From contig DAOWID010000084.1 of assembly GCA_030641115.1 (NCBI GenBank), positions 1 through 41,096 on the forward strand: a stretch of 41,096 bases of DNA, written 5' to 3'. The position numbers and the translations under genes are program-made. The DNA comes from Planctomycetota bacterium (GTDB lineage Bacteria > Planctomycetota > Phycisphaerae > Sedimentisphaerales > Anaerobacaceae). The notes beneath the pieces are model-generated. The model searched no databases, was not told the origin of the DNA, and saw only the letters and a list, made by a program, of their open reading frames with translations. This document shows, piece after piece, positions 1 through 8,494 of this stretch; the first letter of the stretch is position 1, and every line of letters begins with the position of its first letter.

Positions 1-3
1 TAG

Positions 4-26
4 TCAATAATAAATAATCAATTATA
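4..26. repeat. AT-rich 23-nt direct repeat overlapping a stop codon, copy 1
   Basis: TCAATAATAAATAATCAATTATA, identical to 8472-8494. Confidence 0.85.
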
Positions 27-1368
27 ACTGGCTCACCTGCAAAGTCTCTACCGGCTTTAGCCTCGCTGCCAGCCACGTCGGTACCAGCGCACCTGCCAGA
101 CAGGCAACAATCGCTGAAAGGACAATCACCAACAAAACCTTCAGTTCGACCTGGTTCGGAATTTCACCTATAGCATAGATTGTCCTATCCCATAACTGAA
201 ACTTAAAATTCTTAAAAAGCCAGTCTTCTATCCCATTTATTTTCAGCAAGAACAACCAGCCGGCAAACGTGCCGAAGCAAGAGCCTAAAAGACCCACCAA
301 GAAAGCAAAACCCAAAAATAGGATCATAATATTTGTGTTCGAGACGCCTATGCTTTTTAAGATGCCTATATCTTTGCTTTTATGGCTTATGAGCATATAA
401 AAGACGACAAAGACAATAAAAACAGTTGTAATTCCCACAAGAGCAAACATCATTGTCAGCATTGCCTGTTCCTTCTCCATTGGCGCTATGAACGCACGTC
501 TATAGTCTTTCCAGCTTTGCACTGTCACGTTCTCCAACAACCCTGCCTGGCTTTGGCCGGCCTTTTCTTCCTTAAATCTCTGCCAGAGCGAGGCGACTTC
601 ATCACACCCAGCTCGCAGTTTGACATTGGGCTTGAACTTCACATAGATGGCGTTCGCTCTCTTGAGGAACCCAGCCATACAAAGCAACTGGGCCTGATCA
701 AACGGCAAGTAAATCATCGAGCTGTCTACTTTGGCTAAACCACTTTGGGAGGTGTCACTAAAATAGAAGGTTTTCGTATTGGCCGACCCAACGCCTGCCC
801 TCGCCAAAGCACCTCTTGCAGTCAGTGGAAAACCGCTTATCGCAAGAGCTGCCTTGATGGGACTGGAACCATGCAGGTATCTGCCTTTCGGATCACGTTC
901 CAGCCACCGGTCAATCCCTATCACGAAACCCAACAGGTTAGGGTCGTAGGTCGGAGCAAACGCGTCCACAAATTCATTCTTACGATAATGCAGGGTTCCG
1001 GCAAAGCCGGTAGCCATACTGTGCAAGGCTGGATCAATGCCCATCATTTCCAAACCGTAGTTGTCCTCTAAGCCGGCCGGGGTCACCAGTACGTAGCTCT
1101 TTATTACAGGCGAGACCGCTTCGACAAAATCCGCTTGTTTCAGCACATCTGCAAAATCTTCATAGTACACAAAGCCCACTAACGATTCAGTGCCAACAAC
1201 GCAGTCTCCCACAAAACTGTGATTCTTCTGCGTGAAGCCGGTCACCAGGCCCGTCATAACCGTCATCACCACAACAACGATAAAGACACAAAGCGCGACC
1301 GCTAACACCGCAAAATACGTTATGCGGCGTTTCACTAAATACCTGATTGCAAGAATAATCTTGTACAT
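22..1368 (-). CDS. FtsX/LolC-family ABC transporter permease
   Basis: N-terminal TM then periplasmic domain then three C-terminal TMs; motif 'KSKDIGILKSIGVSNTNIMILFLGFAFLVGLLGSCFGTFAGW' typical of MacB/LolC/FtsX permeases. Confidence 0.85.
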   Translation of the reverse strand: MYKIILAIRYLVKRRITYFAVLAVALCVFIVVVVMTVMTGLVTGFTQKNHSFVGDCVVGTESLVGFVYYEDFADVLKQADFVEAVSPVIKSYVLVTPAGLEDNYGLEMMGIDPALHSMATGFAGTLHYRKNEFVDAFAPTYDPNLLGFVIGIDRWLERDPKGRYLHGSSPIKAALAISGFPLTARGALARAGVGSANTKTFYFSDTSQSGLAKVDSSMIYLPFDQAQLLCMAGFLKRANAIYVKFKPNVKLRAGCDEVASLWQRFKEEKAGQSQAGLLENVTVQSWKDYRRAFIAPMEKEQAMLTMMFALVGITTVFIVFVVFYMLISHKSKDIGILKSIGVSNTNIMILFLGFAFLVGLLGSCFGTFAGWLFLLKINGIEDWLFKNFKFQLWDRTIYAIGEIPNQVELKVLLVIVLSAIVACLAGALVPTWLAARLKPVETLQVSQL

Positions 1369-1425
1369 AACTTAGGTGCTAAGAATCTTGAATATCGAAT
1401 TTAGAATACTGAACCTCGAAGTTAG

Positions 1426-1550
1426 TTAGTTCCTGTTGTGGAAAGCCAAAACTGGCCATGTCACCCCTGCGAAAGCAGGGGTCTACACCGAAAAAGCTGG
1501 ATTCCTGCTTTCGCAGGAATGACAAACGTTGTTTCCGCAACAGGAACTAA
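1426..1550. repeat. Family A palindromic element with 19-bp outer inverted repeats
   Basis: TTAGTTCCTGTTGTGGAAA / TTTCCGCAACAGGAACTAA flank 'tgtcacccctgcgaaagcaggggt...attcctgctttcgcaggaatgaca'. Confidence 0.88.
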
Positions 1551-1564
1551 TTACTCGACACTCG

Positions 1565-2923
1565 TTATTCATATCGTAGAATTTCCACCGGCTTTGTTCT
1601 TGCCGCGACAATCGCCGGTATCAGCGTCCCGATAGCTGCAGCTATAATTGCGAAAAGTACGATACGCAACGCCCAGATCCAGTCAACCTCATTAGGTATT
1701 CTGCTGAACATATACACGCTGCTTTTCCACAGCTTCAACCCAAAGATTACGCTTATCCTGTACTCGATAGCATTGATGTTCTCTGTAATCGCGTACCCAA
1801 GGACAGTTCCAATCCCTGAACCGACAATACCAATACACGCACCAAATCCAACGAAGACCCAAGCTACCGAGGTACTCGCCGCACCACAACTTTTTACTAT
1901 TGCGATGTCTTTCTGTTTCAATCCTACAATCATATAGAATATGCAGAATATCAACACAATAACGCTAAAACTCACAACGCCGAATATCACTAACAAAACT
2001 CCCATTTGCTTTCTCAATTCAGCGATATACCGCCTTTGCAGATCTTTAGCAGTGCGGATAGTAGTCTGACTTATCAGGTATTGGGCCCAAGCAAGCTCTT
2101 TGGCAGCGAATGTCTGCCACACGCCCCAAATCTCCGCCAGTGCAACATCTGTTCGCACGTCATCAGCCAGTTTAATTTGAATTTCGTTGGCGAACTGGCC
2201 GTCCTCGTTTGGGTGCAGAGTTTTCTGCAATGCTTCTATGGGCAGATACGTAAATCTCTTGTCGAGATCATAGACGCCCGTCTCGACGATATCCACGATC
2301 GTAAATCCCAGGACCCTCCTCTTAAATTGCGGGTCGCGACCGTCTGCCCCGCTCACGGTTGAATCTTGCGCTTCTGTCACTGTCCCTGTAGTAAGGATTA
2401 CCCGCTCGCCGAGTATCTCTTCGATGACGCGTTCATCATATTCATCCGTCTTCTCATTAGGCTCGGCTACCAAGCCGATCCCAACAAACCCGCCGACCCT
2501 GTCCACAAAGCCGGGGACTTCAAAAGATGGGTCCTCGTCAGATTCCCCTTGTTTGCGCAGGAACTGCTTAAAGCCTGTCACCTTTGCTCGGCGTCCCGGC
2601 TCAATCCCCCAGACTTTTACTGCACGCACCTGGCCTCTGCCTAAGTGCAGTAAGCCTTGAGCCGACAGAGTCGCCGTTGCCGCCTTTACAGCGCCCGTTT
2701 CCTCCAGGCGCTCAATTAACAGCGGGTACTTTGCAAATCTCGGTGCGGCCAGACTAACATCGCCCACCGCCTCAACTGCGCTCTGCTCCAGCGCGTTGAT
2801 AAAACCGGTGAAGAGGCTGGCAACAACTATCAGCAGAGCGGTCGACAGCGCAACTGCCGCAATACTCAGAAGCACAATCTTTTTCTTGCGAAGGTATCTC
2901 AGCCAGAGAAATAATTTCAACAT
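1565..2923 (-). CDS. FtsX/LolC-family ABC transporter permease (paralog of the neighbouring gene)
   Basis: Same architecture; 'LKQKDIAIVKSCGAASTSVAWVFVGFGACIGIVGSGIGTVLGY' motif. Confidence 0.85.
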   Translation of the reverse strand: MLKLFLWLRYLRKKKIVLLSIAAVALSTALLIVVASLFTGFINALEQSAVEAVGDVSLAAPRFAKYPLLIERLEETGAVKAATATLSAQGLLHLGRGQVRAVKVWGIEPGRRAKVTGFKQFLRKQGESDEDPSFEVPGFVDRVGGFVGIGLVAEPNEKTDEYDERVIEEILGERVILTTGTVTEAQDSTVSGADGRDPQFKRRVLGFTIVDIVETGVYDLDKRFTYLPIEALQKTLHPNEDGQFANEIQIKLADDVRTDVALAEIWGVWQTFAAKELAWAQYLISQTTIRTAKDLQRRYIAELRKQMGVLLVIFGVVSFSVIVLIFCIFYMIVGLKQKDIAIVKSCGAASTSVAWVFVGFGACIGIVGSGIGTVLGYAITENINAIEYRISVIFGLKLWKSSVYMFSRIPNEVDWIWALRIVLFAIIAAAIGTLIPAIVAARTKPVEILRYE

Positions 2924-2960
2924 TGCATCAGCGTTAGTTTTTCTGGTTGTCCATATTTAG

Positions 2961-2979
2961 CCCCACGTTTTACGTGGGG
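2961..2979. terminator. Short strong hairpin between lysS and the downstream permease
   Basis: CCCCACGT-TTT-ACGTGGGG; no T tract, so it may be an RNA hairpin and not an intrinsic terminator. Confidence 0.45.
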
Positions 2980-2986
2980 TCCGGTT

Positions 2987-4540
2987 CTAATCCCTTACCG
3001 GTTTCAGAAGTGGAAACAGTATGACGTCGCGAATATTCAACGCCCCCGTCAAGACCATTACCAATCTGTCAATTCCAATACCGAGCCCCCCTGCCGGCGG
3101 CATACCGTATTTCAAGGCCGTTATAAAATCATCGTCCATTTTTGCCATCGACTCTTCCTGGCCGCGAAGCTGGATAAGGAAATTTTCGTATTGTTCGGCA
3201 GGATCATTTAACTCAGTGTACGCATTGGCCAATTCCATCTGTGCGATATACAGCTCGAATCGCTCGGCATATTTGGGGTCCTCTTTCTTACGTCTGGTTA
3301 GCGGACACAGTGCCGCCGGATAATCAATCACAAAGGTCGGAGAAACGAGCTTATCCTCAACGGTAGCACCGAACAGCTCATCAATAACGACCACATCATC
3401 CATCTGGGCTTCGTCCAACTCAAGCTCGGCGGCCTTCTTTCTGACAGCCTTGATGTCGTCAATGTCACAGCCGCTATGTGTCTTTAGCAGCTCTGCGTAC
3501 TGCACCCGCGGCCACGGTCGGCTAAAATCGACTTTCATATCCCCAAACTGTACCTGACTGCCCCGGCAATATTCTTCTACCAGCAGAGAAATAAGCTCCT
3601 CGGTCAAATCCATCATCACGTTGTAATCGCCATAGGCCTGATATAATTCCAGCATTGTAAATTCCGGATTGTGCTGCCGGCTGAGCCCCTCGTTCCGGAA
3701 ATTTCGGTTTATCTCGAAGACCTTTTCCATTCCGCCGACCAGCAGTCTCTTTAGAAACAGCTCCGGCGCGATCCGTAAAAACAAATCCATATCCAGGCTG
3801 TTATGATGTGTCACGAAGGGTTTGGCTGCAGCCCCGCCGGCCCGCTGCTGCATCATCGGCGTCTCAACTTCCAGAAAACCGCGGTCCTGCAGAAACTTGC
3901 GAATAGTAGCAATGATGGCACTGCGCTTCTTGAACCGCTCCATCACTTCAGGATTGGCCCACAGGTCAACGAACCTGTACCGATACCGCAGGTCAATATC
4001 TGCCAGGCCGTGAAACTTCTCCGGCGGCTGGCGAAGACACTTGCTCAGAAGCGAAAGGTTATCGGCCCATATTGTAATCTCGCCTGTTTTGGTCTTGCCC
4101 AATTGACCTGAGGCGCCGATTACGTCACCAAGCTCAAGCAGCTTGGCAAGCTGCCATTGCACATCTGTTTCTTTCACCGCCGAGTCCGCAGAGCTCGCAG
4201 AAGAAGATTTCTTTTTATTTTTTTTAGTCTCCGCGGTCTCTGCGCCCTCTGCGGTTAATCTTTTTTTGCTCAAGCCAACCTGGATAGTCCCGCTCCTGTC
4301 GCGCAGCGTGAGGAAAATCAACTTCCCAATATCTCTGAGCAGTACAATTCTGCCCGCGCACTTGGCTTGTTGGGTTTCATCGCCCTGCTTAAATTTGCAC
4401 TTGATGTCTTCGGCTGGCTCAGCCCCCTCATACCTGCCGCCATAAGGGTCAATGCCCAATTCCTTGATGCGGGACAGCTTCTGGTGCCTCTGTTGCTCGA
4501 ATCTATCTACCCCGTTAGAAATCTTCCCTTCTTGCGCCAT
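2987..4540 (-). CDS. lysS: Lysyl-tRNA synthetase (class II) with an insertion in the OB-fold domain
   Basis: Class II motifs: 'FLEVETPMMQQRAGGAAAKPFVTHHNSLDMDLFLRIAPELFLKRLLVGGMEKVFEINRNFRNEG', 'GMPPAGGLGIGIDRLVMVLTG'. Confidence 0.97.
   Translation of the reverse strand: MAQEGKISNGVDRFEQQRHQKLSRIKELGIDPYGGRYEGAEPAEDIKCKFKQGDETQQAKCAGRIVLLRDIGKLIFLTLRDRSGTIQVGLSKKRLTAEGAETAETKKNKKKSSSASSADSAVKETDVQWQLAKLLELGDVIGASGQLGKTKTGEITIWADNLSLLSKCLRQPPEKFHGLADIDLRYRYRFVDLWANPEVMERFKKRSAIIATIRKFLQDRGFLEVETPMMQQRAGGAAAKPFVTHHNSLDMDLFLRIAPELFLKRLLVGGMEKVFEINRNFRNEGLSRQHNPEFTMLELYQAYGDYNVMMDLTEELISLLVEEYCRGSQVQFGDMKVDFSRPWPRVQYAELLKTHSGCDIDDIKAVRKKAAELELDEAQMDDVVVIDELFGATVEDKLVSPTFVIDYPAALCPLTRRKKEDPKYAERFELYIAQMELANAYTELNDPAEQYENFLIQLRGQEESMAKMDDDFITALKYGMPPAGGLGIGIDRLVMVLTGALNIRDVILFPLLKPVRD
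4174..4266. repeat. CGCAGAG-type imperfect palindromic element inside lysS (in frame)
   Basis: CTCTGCGG/CCGCAGAG arms around a T-rich centre: 'caccgccgagtccgcagagctcgcagaagaagatttctttttattttttttagtctccgcggtctctgcgccctctgcggttaatc'; encodes AEGAETAETKKNKKKSSSASSADSAVKE on the minus strand. Confidence 0.75.
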
Positions 4541-4635
4541 ATTCTTGTAAATCCCTTCACAGAACCTATTGTGAACTTTCTGAGGGGGTTAATATCTTGA
4601 ATTCCGCCAAGGTCACACATCTCAAAAGTCAAAAG

Positions 4636-7059
4636 TCAATTTACGTTTGAAACCGGAACGCCAGTCTCAATGAGCTTGGTCTTAATAAGCAGAACACCAA
4701 CTGCCAACTGTGGATCCACCGCCAGAGTCTCTTCCGCCGTATGTCTTTTTAGCGATTCTTTGCTCTCGTCGCGGTCCGCCTGAACCAGTATGCTGTTATC
4801 CCTCTGAAGATTCAGCATGTTCTTGAGTTCCTCACTTGTTAATTTGATTTCCACATCTGGGGCAACCCCCCAATCCTTTGTGCCAGCTTTTTTCGCTGCA
4901 TCCCGGCTCTTGACTCTTTGGCCGGAAGGCAAATGGTAATATGCCATCGTATATTTGAGTTGTCCGCCAGAGCGGAAATGTATTATCCCCTGCACGAGAC
5001 CTTTACCGTGAGTCCTCTGACCTACCAAGACTGCACGCTCATGTTCCTTATCCGCCAACGCCCCTGCCACTATCTCTGAGCCACTGGCCGAGCTGGAATT
5101 TATCAGTACAACAAGCGGATAATCTGGATGCGTTCCCTTCTCATTTGCTACCTTCAAATCGCCTATCCTGCCAACCCCAGCCTGAGTTGTGACAATCAAT
5201 CCGTCTCTGAGGAATTCGTCGGTTACGCCAACGGCACTCTCAAAAAGCCCGCCCGTGTTGAGTCGCAAATCCAAAATCAATCCCTTCAAGCCTTCCTTCT
5301 CGAGCGTGCTGAGCGCCTTTTCAAGGCCTGGAACGGTCTTGCCCGAAAAGCTCGTGATGCGGACGTAACCGATTTTGTCTTGCTGGTCAATCATATACAG
5401 CCAACCAGCATCTTCTGTCCTCTGCCAGCCGCGAATTGTCGGGACAGTTATTCTGTCTCTGGTTATGGTAATATCTCTGGTTTCGTCTTCGCCGGGTCGC
5501 CTTATGGTCAATATCACTTTCGTGCCTTTGGGACCGGTGATCTTTCGAACCGCACACATAAGGCTCATATCCTTTGTCTCAACACCATCCACGGCCTCAA
5601 TTACATCCTCTGCATCGAGGCCGGCTCTGTACGCGGGCGTATCAGGCAGCAAGCTTGCGACTGTCAACAATCCCTTCGGCTTGCCAATTTCTATCCCGAT
5701 ACCCGTAAACTCATTGGTCATCATCTTCTCGAAATCCTGCACTTGCTTGGGCCAAACGATAACCGTATATGGATCAAGTGCGGACAGCGCCGCTTCTGCG
5801 AAATGCGCAATCAGTACTTGCTCAGACAATTTCACAGTTGTTGTGTTCAGCGCCAGCACCTTTTCAAAAATTTCTACAAACTTATCTTTACTGAACCCTA
5901 TCAGTGACTGGCTAATTTCATCCGAAAGCGCTGCCAGAGCTGCTCCCCACGCCGTAAGCTCGTGGGTGTCAGGCGGCGAAAAAGAACTTTTGGAATCATC
6001 GCTTTGTGAATTTTCCGAAAATGATACCGCCATTACTTCCGCCAACAATTCACAACGCCTGATGGCTTTGCTCGCCATCTGGCCGTAATCCATAACGCTG
6101 ACGTAACGGTAATTCAGCGCCTCGATTGCGTGAAGAAATATCTCTTTCTTGATCCCCTCATAGCGCTCTTCGTGTGTCTCACAGGGGCTGTCTTGAAAAG
6201 AGATTACAATAGCCGCCTTATCTATAAGCTGTTCGGCGTAATCTAAATACGCCTCATTGTTCGGATCACTTGCCAGCAGCCAATAGTAGCAATTCGTGTA
6301 TGCATCAAGCCATTTGCCTTCTAACTCAAACTCGCCAGCCTTGTCTATCGTCCTTTGGAAGGTCTGCTTCACGAATGGTCTACCAAGAAGCTCACTTCTC
6401 TGTTGGTCGTCTGCAAGCGCACTGGCGTTGGCAATAACAGAAAGCACCGCAGAGATATCATTTACATCGTTTGCATCACTTATGTCGCTTACATCGTTTA
6501 CATCGTTGGCATCACTTATGTGGCTTACATCGTTTACATCATTTGCATCTTCTTTGTGCGGTGCAGTTCGAAGTTTGTCCAGCTCATCCAATTGTTCCTG
6601 ATATGCAGCCTCACGAGCTGACTCGCGCTGTTCGCTTATGTCCTTGTATTGCTGGACAATCTGCGCTAACTGGTTGAGCTGGGGTTGTGCAGTTGAGCCT
6701 GGGCTCGCGCTTAATTCGTGCTTGATCAGTTCACCGGCGGCATCGAAATCGCCCTGGCAGATTAGCTCGCTGGCTACTTCAACAACGCTGGCAGACGCTG
6801 ACGAAGACTCTGATACGTCAGCAACGTTGGGTTCTGTTGATTCAGACTTGGCAACTTCGACAGGCGCACGTTTAGAAAAAAAGCCGTAACCAGCGGACCA
6901 ACAGGACAGCATAAGAACACAAGAACACAAAAACGCCAACAGCAAAGCCGCTCCTGCGAATCTCGTCCGACGATGCCACGCTGATGGACCTGTAACTTGT
7001 GATTTATGGGCCTTATCTTCAGTTTCGAATAATGAGTTGCTTGATTTTTGTGACGACAA
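4636..7059 (-). CDS. S41-family C-terminal processing peptidase with PDZ domain; TTG start
   Basis: PDZ 'GIGIEIGKPKGLLTVASLLPDTPAYRAGLDAEDVIEAVDG' and catalytic region 'GLILDLRLNTGGLFESAV...SSSASGSEIVAGALADKEHERAVLVGQRTHGKGLVQ'; TTG start with AAGGAG upstream; N-terminal TM. Confidence 0.92.
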   Translation of the reverse strand: MSSQKSSNSLFETEDKAHKSQVTGPSAWHRRTRFAGAALLLAFLCSCVLMLSCWSAGYGFFSKRAPVEVAKSESTEPNVADVSESSSASASVVEVASELICQGDFDAAGELIKHELSASPGSTAQPQLNQLAQIVQQYKDISEQRESAREAAYQEQLDELDKLRTAPHKEDANDVNDVSHISDANDVNDVSDISDANDVNDISAVLSVIANASALADDQQRSELLGRPFVKQTFQRTIDKAGEFELEGKWLDAYTNCYYWLLASDPNNEAYLDYAEQLIDKAAIVISFQDSPCETHEERYEGIKKEIFLHAIEALNYRYVSVMDYGQMASKAIRRCELLAEVMAVSFSENSQSDDSKSSFSPPDTHELTAWGAALAALSDEISQSLIGFSKDKFVEIFEKVLALNTTTVKLSEQVLIAHFAEAALSALDPYTVIVWPKQVQDFEKMMTNEFTGIGIEIGKPKGLLTVASLLPDTPAYRAGLDAEDVIEAVDGVETKDMSLMCAVRKITGPKGTKVILTIRRPGEDETRDITITRDRITVPTIRGWQRTEDAGWLYMIDQQDKIGYVRITSFSGKTVPGLEKALSTLEKEGLKGLILDLRLNTGGLFESAVGVTDEFLRDGLIVTTQAGVGRIGDLKVANEKGTHPDYPLVVLINSSSASGSEIVAGALADKEHERAVLVGQRTHGKGLVQGIIHFRSGGQLKYTMAYYHLPSGQRVKSRDAAKKAGTKDWGVAPDVEIKLTSEELKNMLNLQRDNSILVQADRDESKESLKRHTAEETLAVDPQLAVGVLLIKTKLIETGVPVSNVN
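6454..6549. repeat. In-gene tandem repeat, about 36-bp unit (12 aa, DANDVNDVSDIS)
   Basis: Protein reads DANDVNDVSHIS-DANDVNDVSDIS-DANDVNDIS. Confidence 0.85.
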
Positions 7060-7284
7060 AGGACTGCTCCTTAAAAGGTTAAAAACTGAACTCTTGCAAA
7101 ACTCTTGTTAAAGCGAAAAAGTTAACAAAACATTATACCCTACACCGATCAGATGTGAGTCCAAGCTCAATGTGGCCGGGCAAAAGTCTTAACTCTCAAA
7201 CGTCGCCTTTCGCCTTACCCCGTCAGAAGCATGCTGTCTACTATCCAAGCTGCTGACAGGCGACTTCCAAGGGGGTGCGCTTGC

Positions 7285-8229
7285 TCACATGCACTCAGCC
7301 GCCTTGCCGGCACAGCCAAGAACGTGCAATTTGTGCTTCACCATTTCCTTGATAGCCTCTCTGCCCGGACCGAGGTATTTGCGCGGGTCGAACTCACGCG
7401 GAACTTCTGCAAAAACTTGCCTGATTTTTGCCGTCAGCGCCAGCCGTAAATCCGTATCAATGTTAACCTTGCAGATTGCCATCTTTGCAGCTTTGCTGAC
7501 GGCCTCTTCCGGAACGCCCATTGCGTTGGGCATGTCGCCGCCGTACTTGTTAATAAGATCGACGAACTCCCTCAACACACTGCTTGAGCCGTGCATAACC
7601 AGCGGAAATCCAGGCAGTCTGTCTGCTATCTCCTGTATCACGTCGAAAGCGAGCTTCGGCTCGGTTTTGAACTTATAAGCGCCGTGACTCGTCCCACAAG
7701 CTACCGCCAGCGAATCGCAGCCGCTCTTTTCAACAAACTCCGCGGCCTGGTTCGGGTCAGCCAAGTGTTTGCGCACGTCCTCTACTCCAACAACGTCCTC
7801 TTCGATTCCGCCCAACTGGCCCAGTTCTGCTTCGACAACTACATCTCTGGCATGTGCGTATTCGACTACCTTCTTTGTCTCTGCAATGTTTTCTTCAAGC
7901 GGCAGCTTTGAAGCATCTATCATCACCGACGTAAAGCCGGCGTCCACGAATTGTCTGCACGTCTCAAAATTATCCCCATGGTCCAGGTTTATGGCGATCG
8001 GAATGTCCGGATTCTCCTCGACCACCACATCAATGATAGCTCTCAAATAGCTGATCTTCGCATATTTGCGTCCACCTCTGGAGACCTGCAGGATAAGCGG
8101 GGCCTTCTCTTCGGCCACACCATCTATAATACCCTGCGTGATTTCCATGTTGTTCACATTGAACGCACCGACCGCATAGCCATTTTTATAAGCCATCTCG
8201 AACATCTTTTTGGTATTCACCAACGGCAT
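7285..8229 (-). CDS. fba: Fructose-bisphosphate aldolase, class II; start trimmed to the ATG at 8229
   Basis: 'MPLVNTKKMFEMAYKNGYAVGAFNVNNMEITQGI', 'IPIAINLDHGDNFETC', 'KVNIDTDLRLALTAKIR'; RBS AAAGGAGAGCACTATG; the longer ORF to 8355 reads into a repeat. Confidence 0.95.
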   Translation of the reverse strand: MPLVNTKKMFEMAYKNGYAVGAFNVNNMEITQGIIDGVAEEKAPLILQVSRGGRKYAKISYLRAIIDVVVEENPDIPIAINLDHGDNFETCRQFVDAGFTSVMIDASKLPLEENIAETKKVVEYAHARDVVVEAELGQLGGIEEDVVGVEDVRKHLADPNQAAEFVEKSGCDSLAVACGTSHGAYKFKTEPKLAFDVIQEIADRLPGFPLVMHGSSSVLREFVDLINKYGGDMPNAMGVPEEAVSKAAKMAICKVNIDTDLRLALTAKIRQVFAEVPREFDPRKYLGPGREAIKEMVKHKLHVLGCAGKAAECM

Positions 8230-8261
8230 AGTGCTCTCCTTTACCAATCGACTATTTACTA

Positions 8262-8385
8262 CTTGGTTCTTGTTGCGGAAACAGGATTTGTCATTCCCGC
8301 GAAAGCGGGAATCCAGTTTTTTGGCCCTGGCCCCCTGCTTTCGCAGGGGTGACATTAGCGGCTTTTGTTCTCCGCAACAAGTACG
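8262..8385. repeat. Family A palindromic element upstream of fba
   Basis: Outer arms TGTTGCGGA / TCCGCAACA; core 'tcattcccgcgaaagcgggaatcca...ccctgctttcgcaggggtgaca'. Confidence 0.88.
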
Positions 8386-8471
8386 ATTTATTATTTCCTA
8401 TTCACTGTGTTCGCTGACTGCTGTCCTGATTTTTTTCGGCTTCTGTTCTCATTCTTTTCAATCGTCAATAA

Positions 8472-8494
8472 TCAATAATAAATAATCAATTATA
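8472..8494. repeat. AT-rich 23-nt direct repeat overlapping a stop codon, copy 2
   Basis: TCAATAATAAATAATCAATTATA, identical to 4-26. Confidence 0.85.

Noticed and set aside
5128-6088. Two plus-strand ORFs of 259 and 237 aa
   Set aside because: Shadow ORFs opposite the S41 protease gene.
6454-6549. Possible CRISPR-like repeat array
   Set aside because: Units are contiguous without spacers and encode an in-frame amino-acid repeat.
8229-8355. N-terminal extension of aldolase (MSPLRKQGARAKKLDSRFRGNDKSC...)
   Set aside because: Strong RBS and conserved start at 8229; the extension is a read-through of an intergenic repeat.
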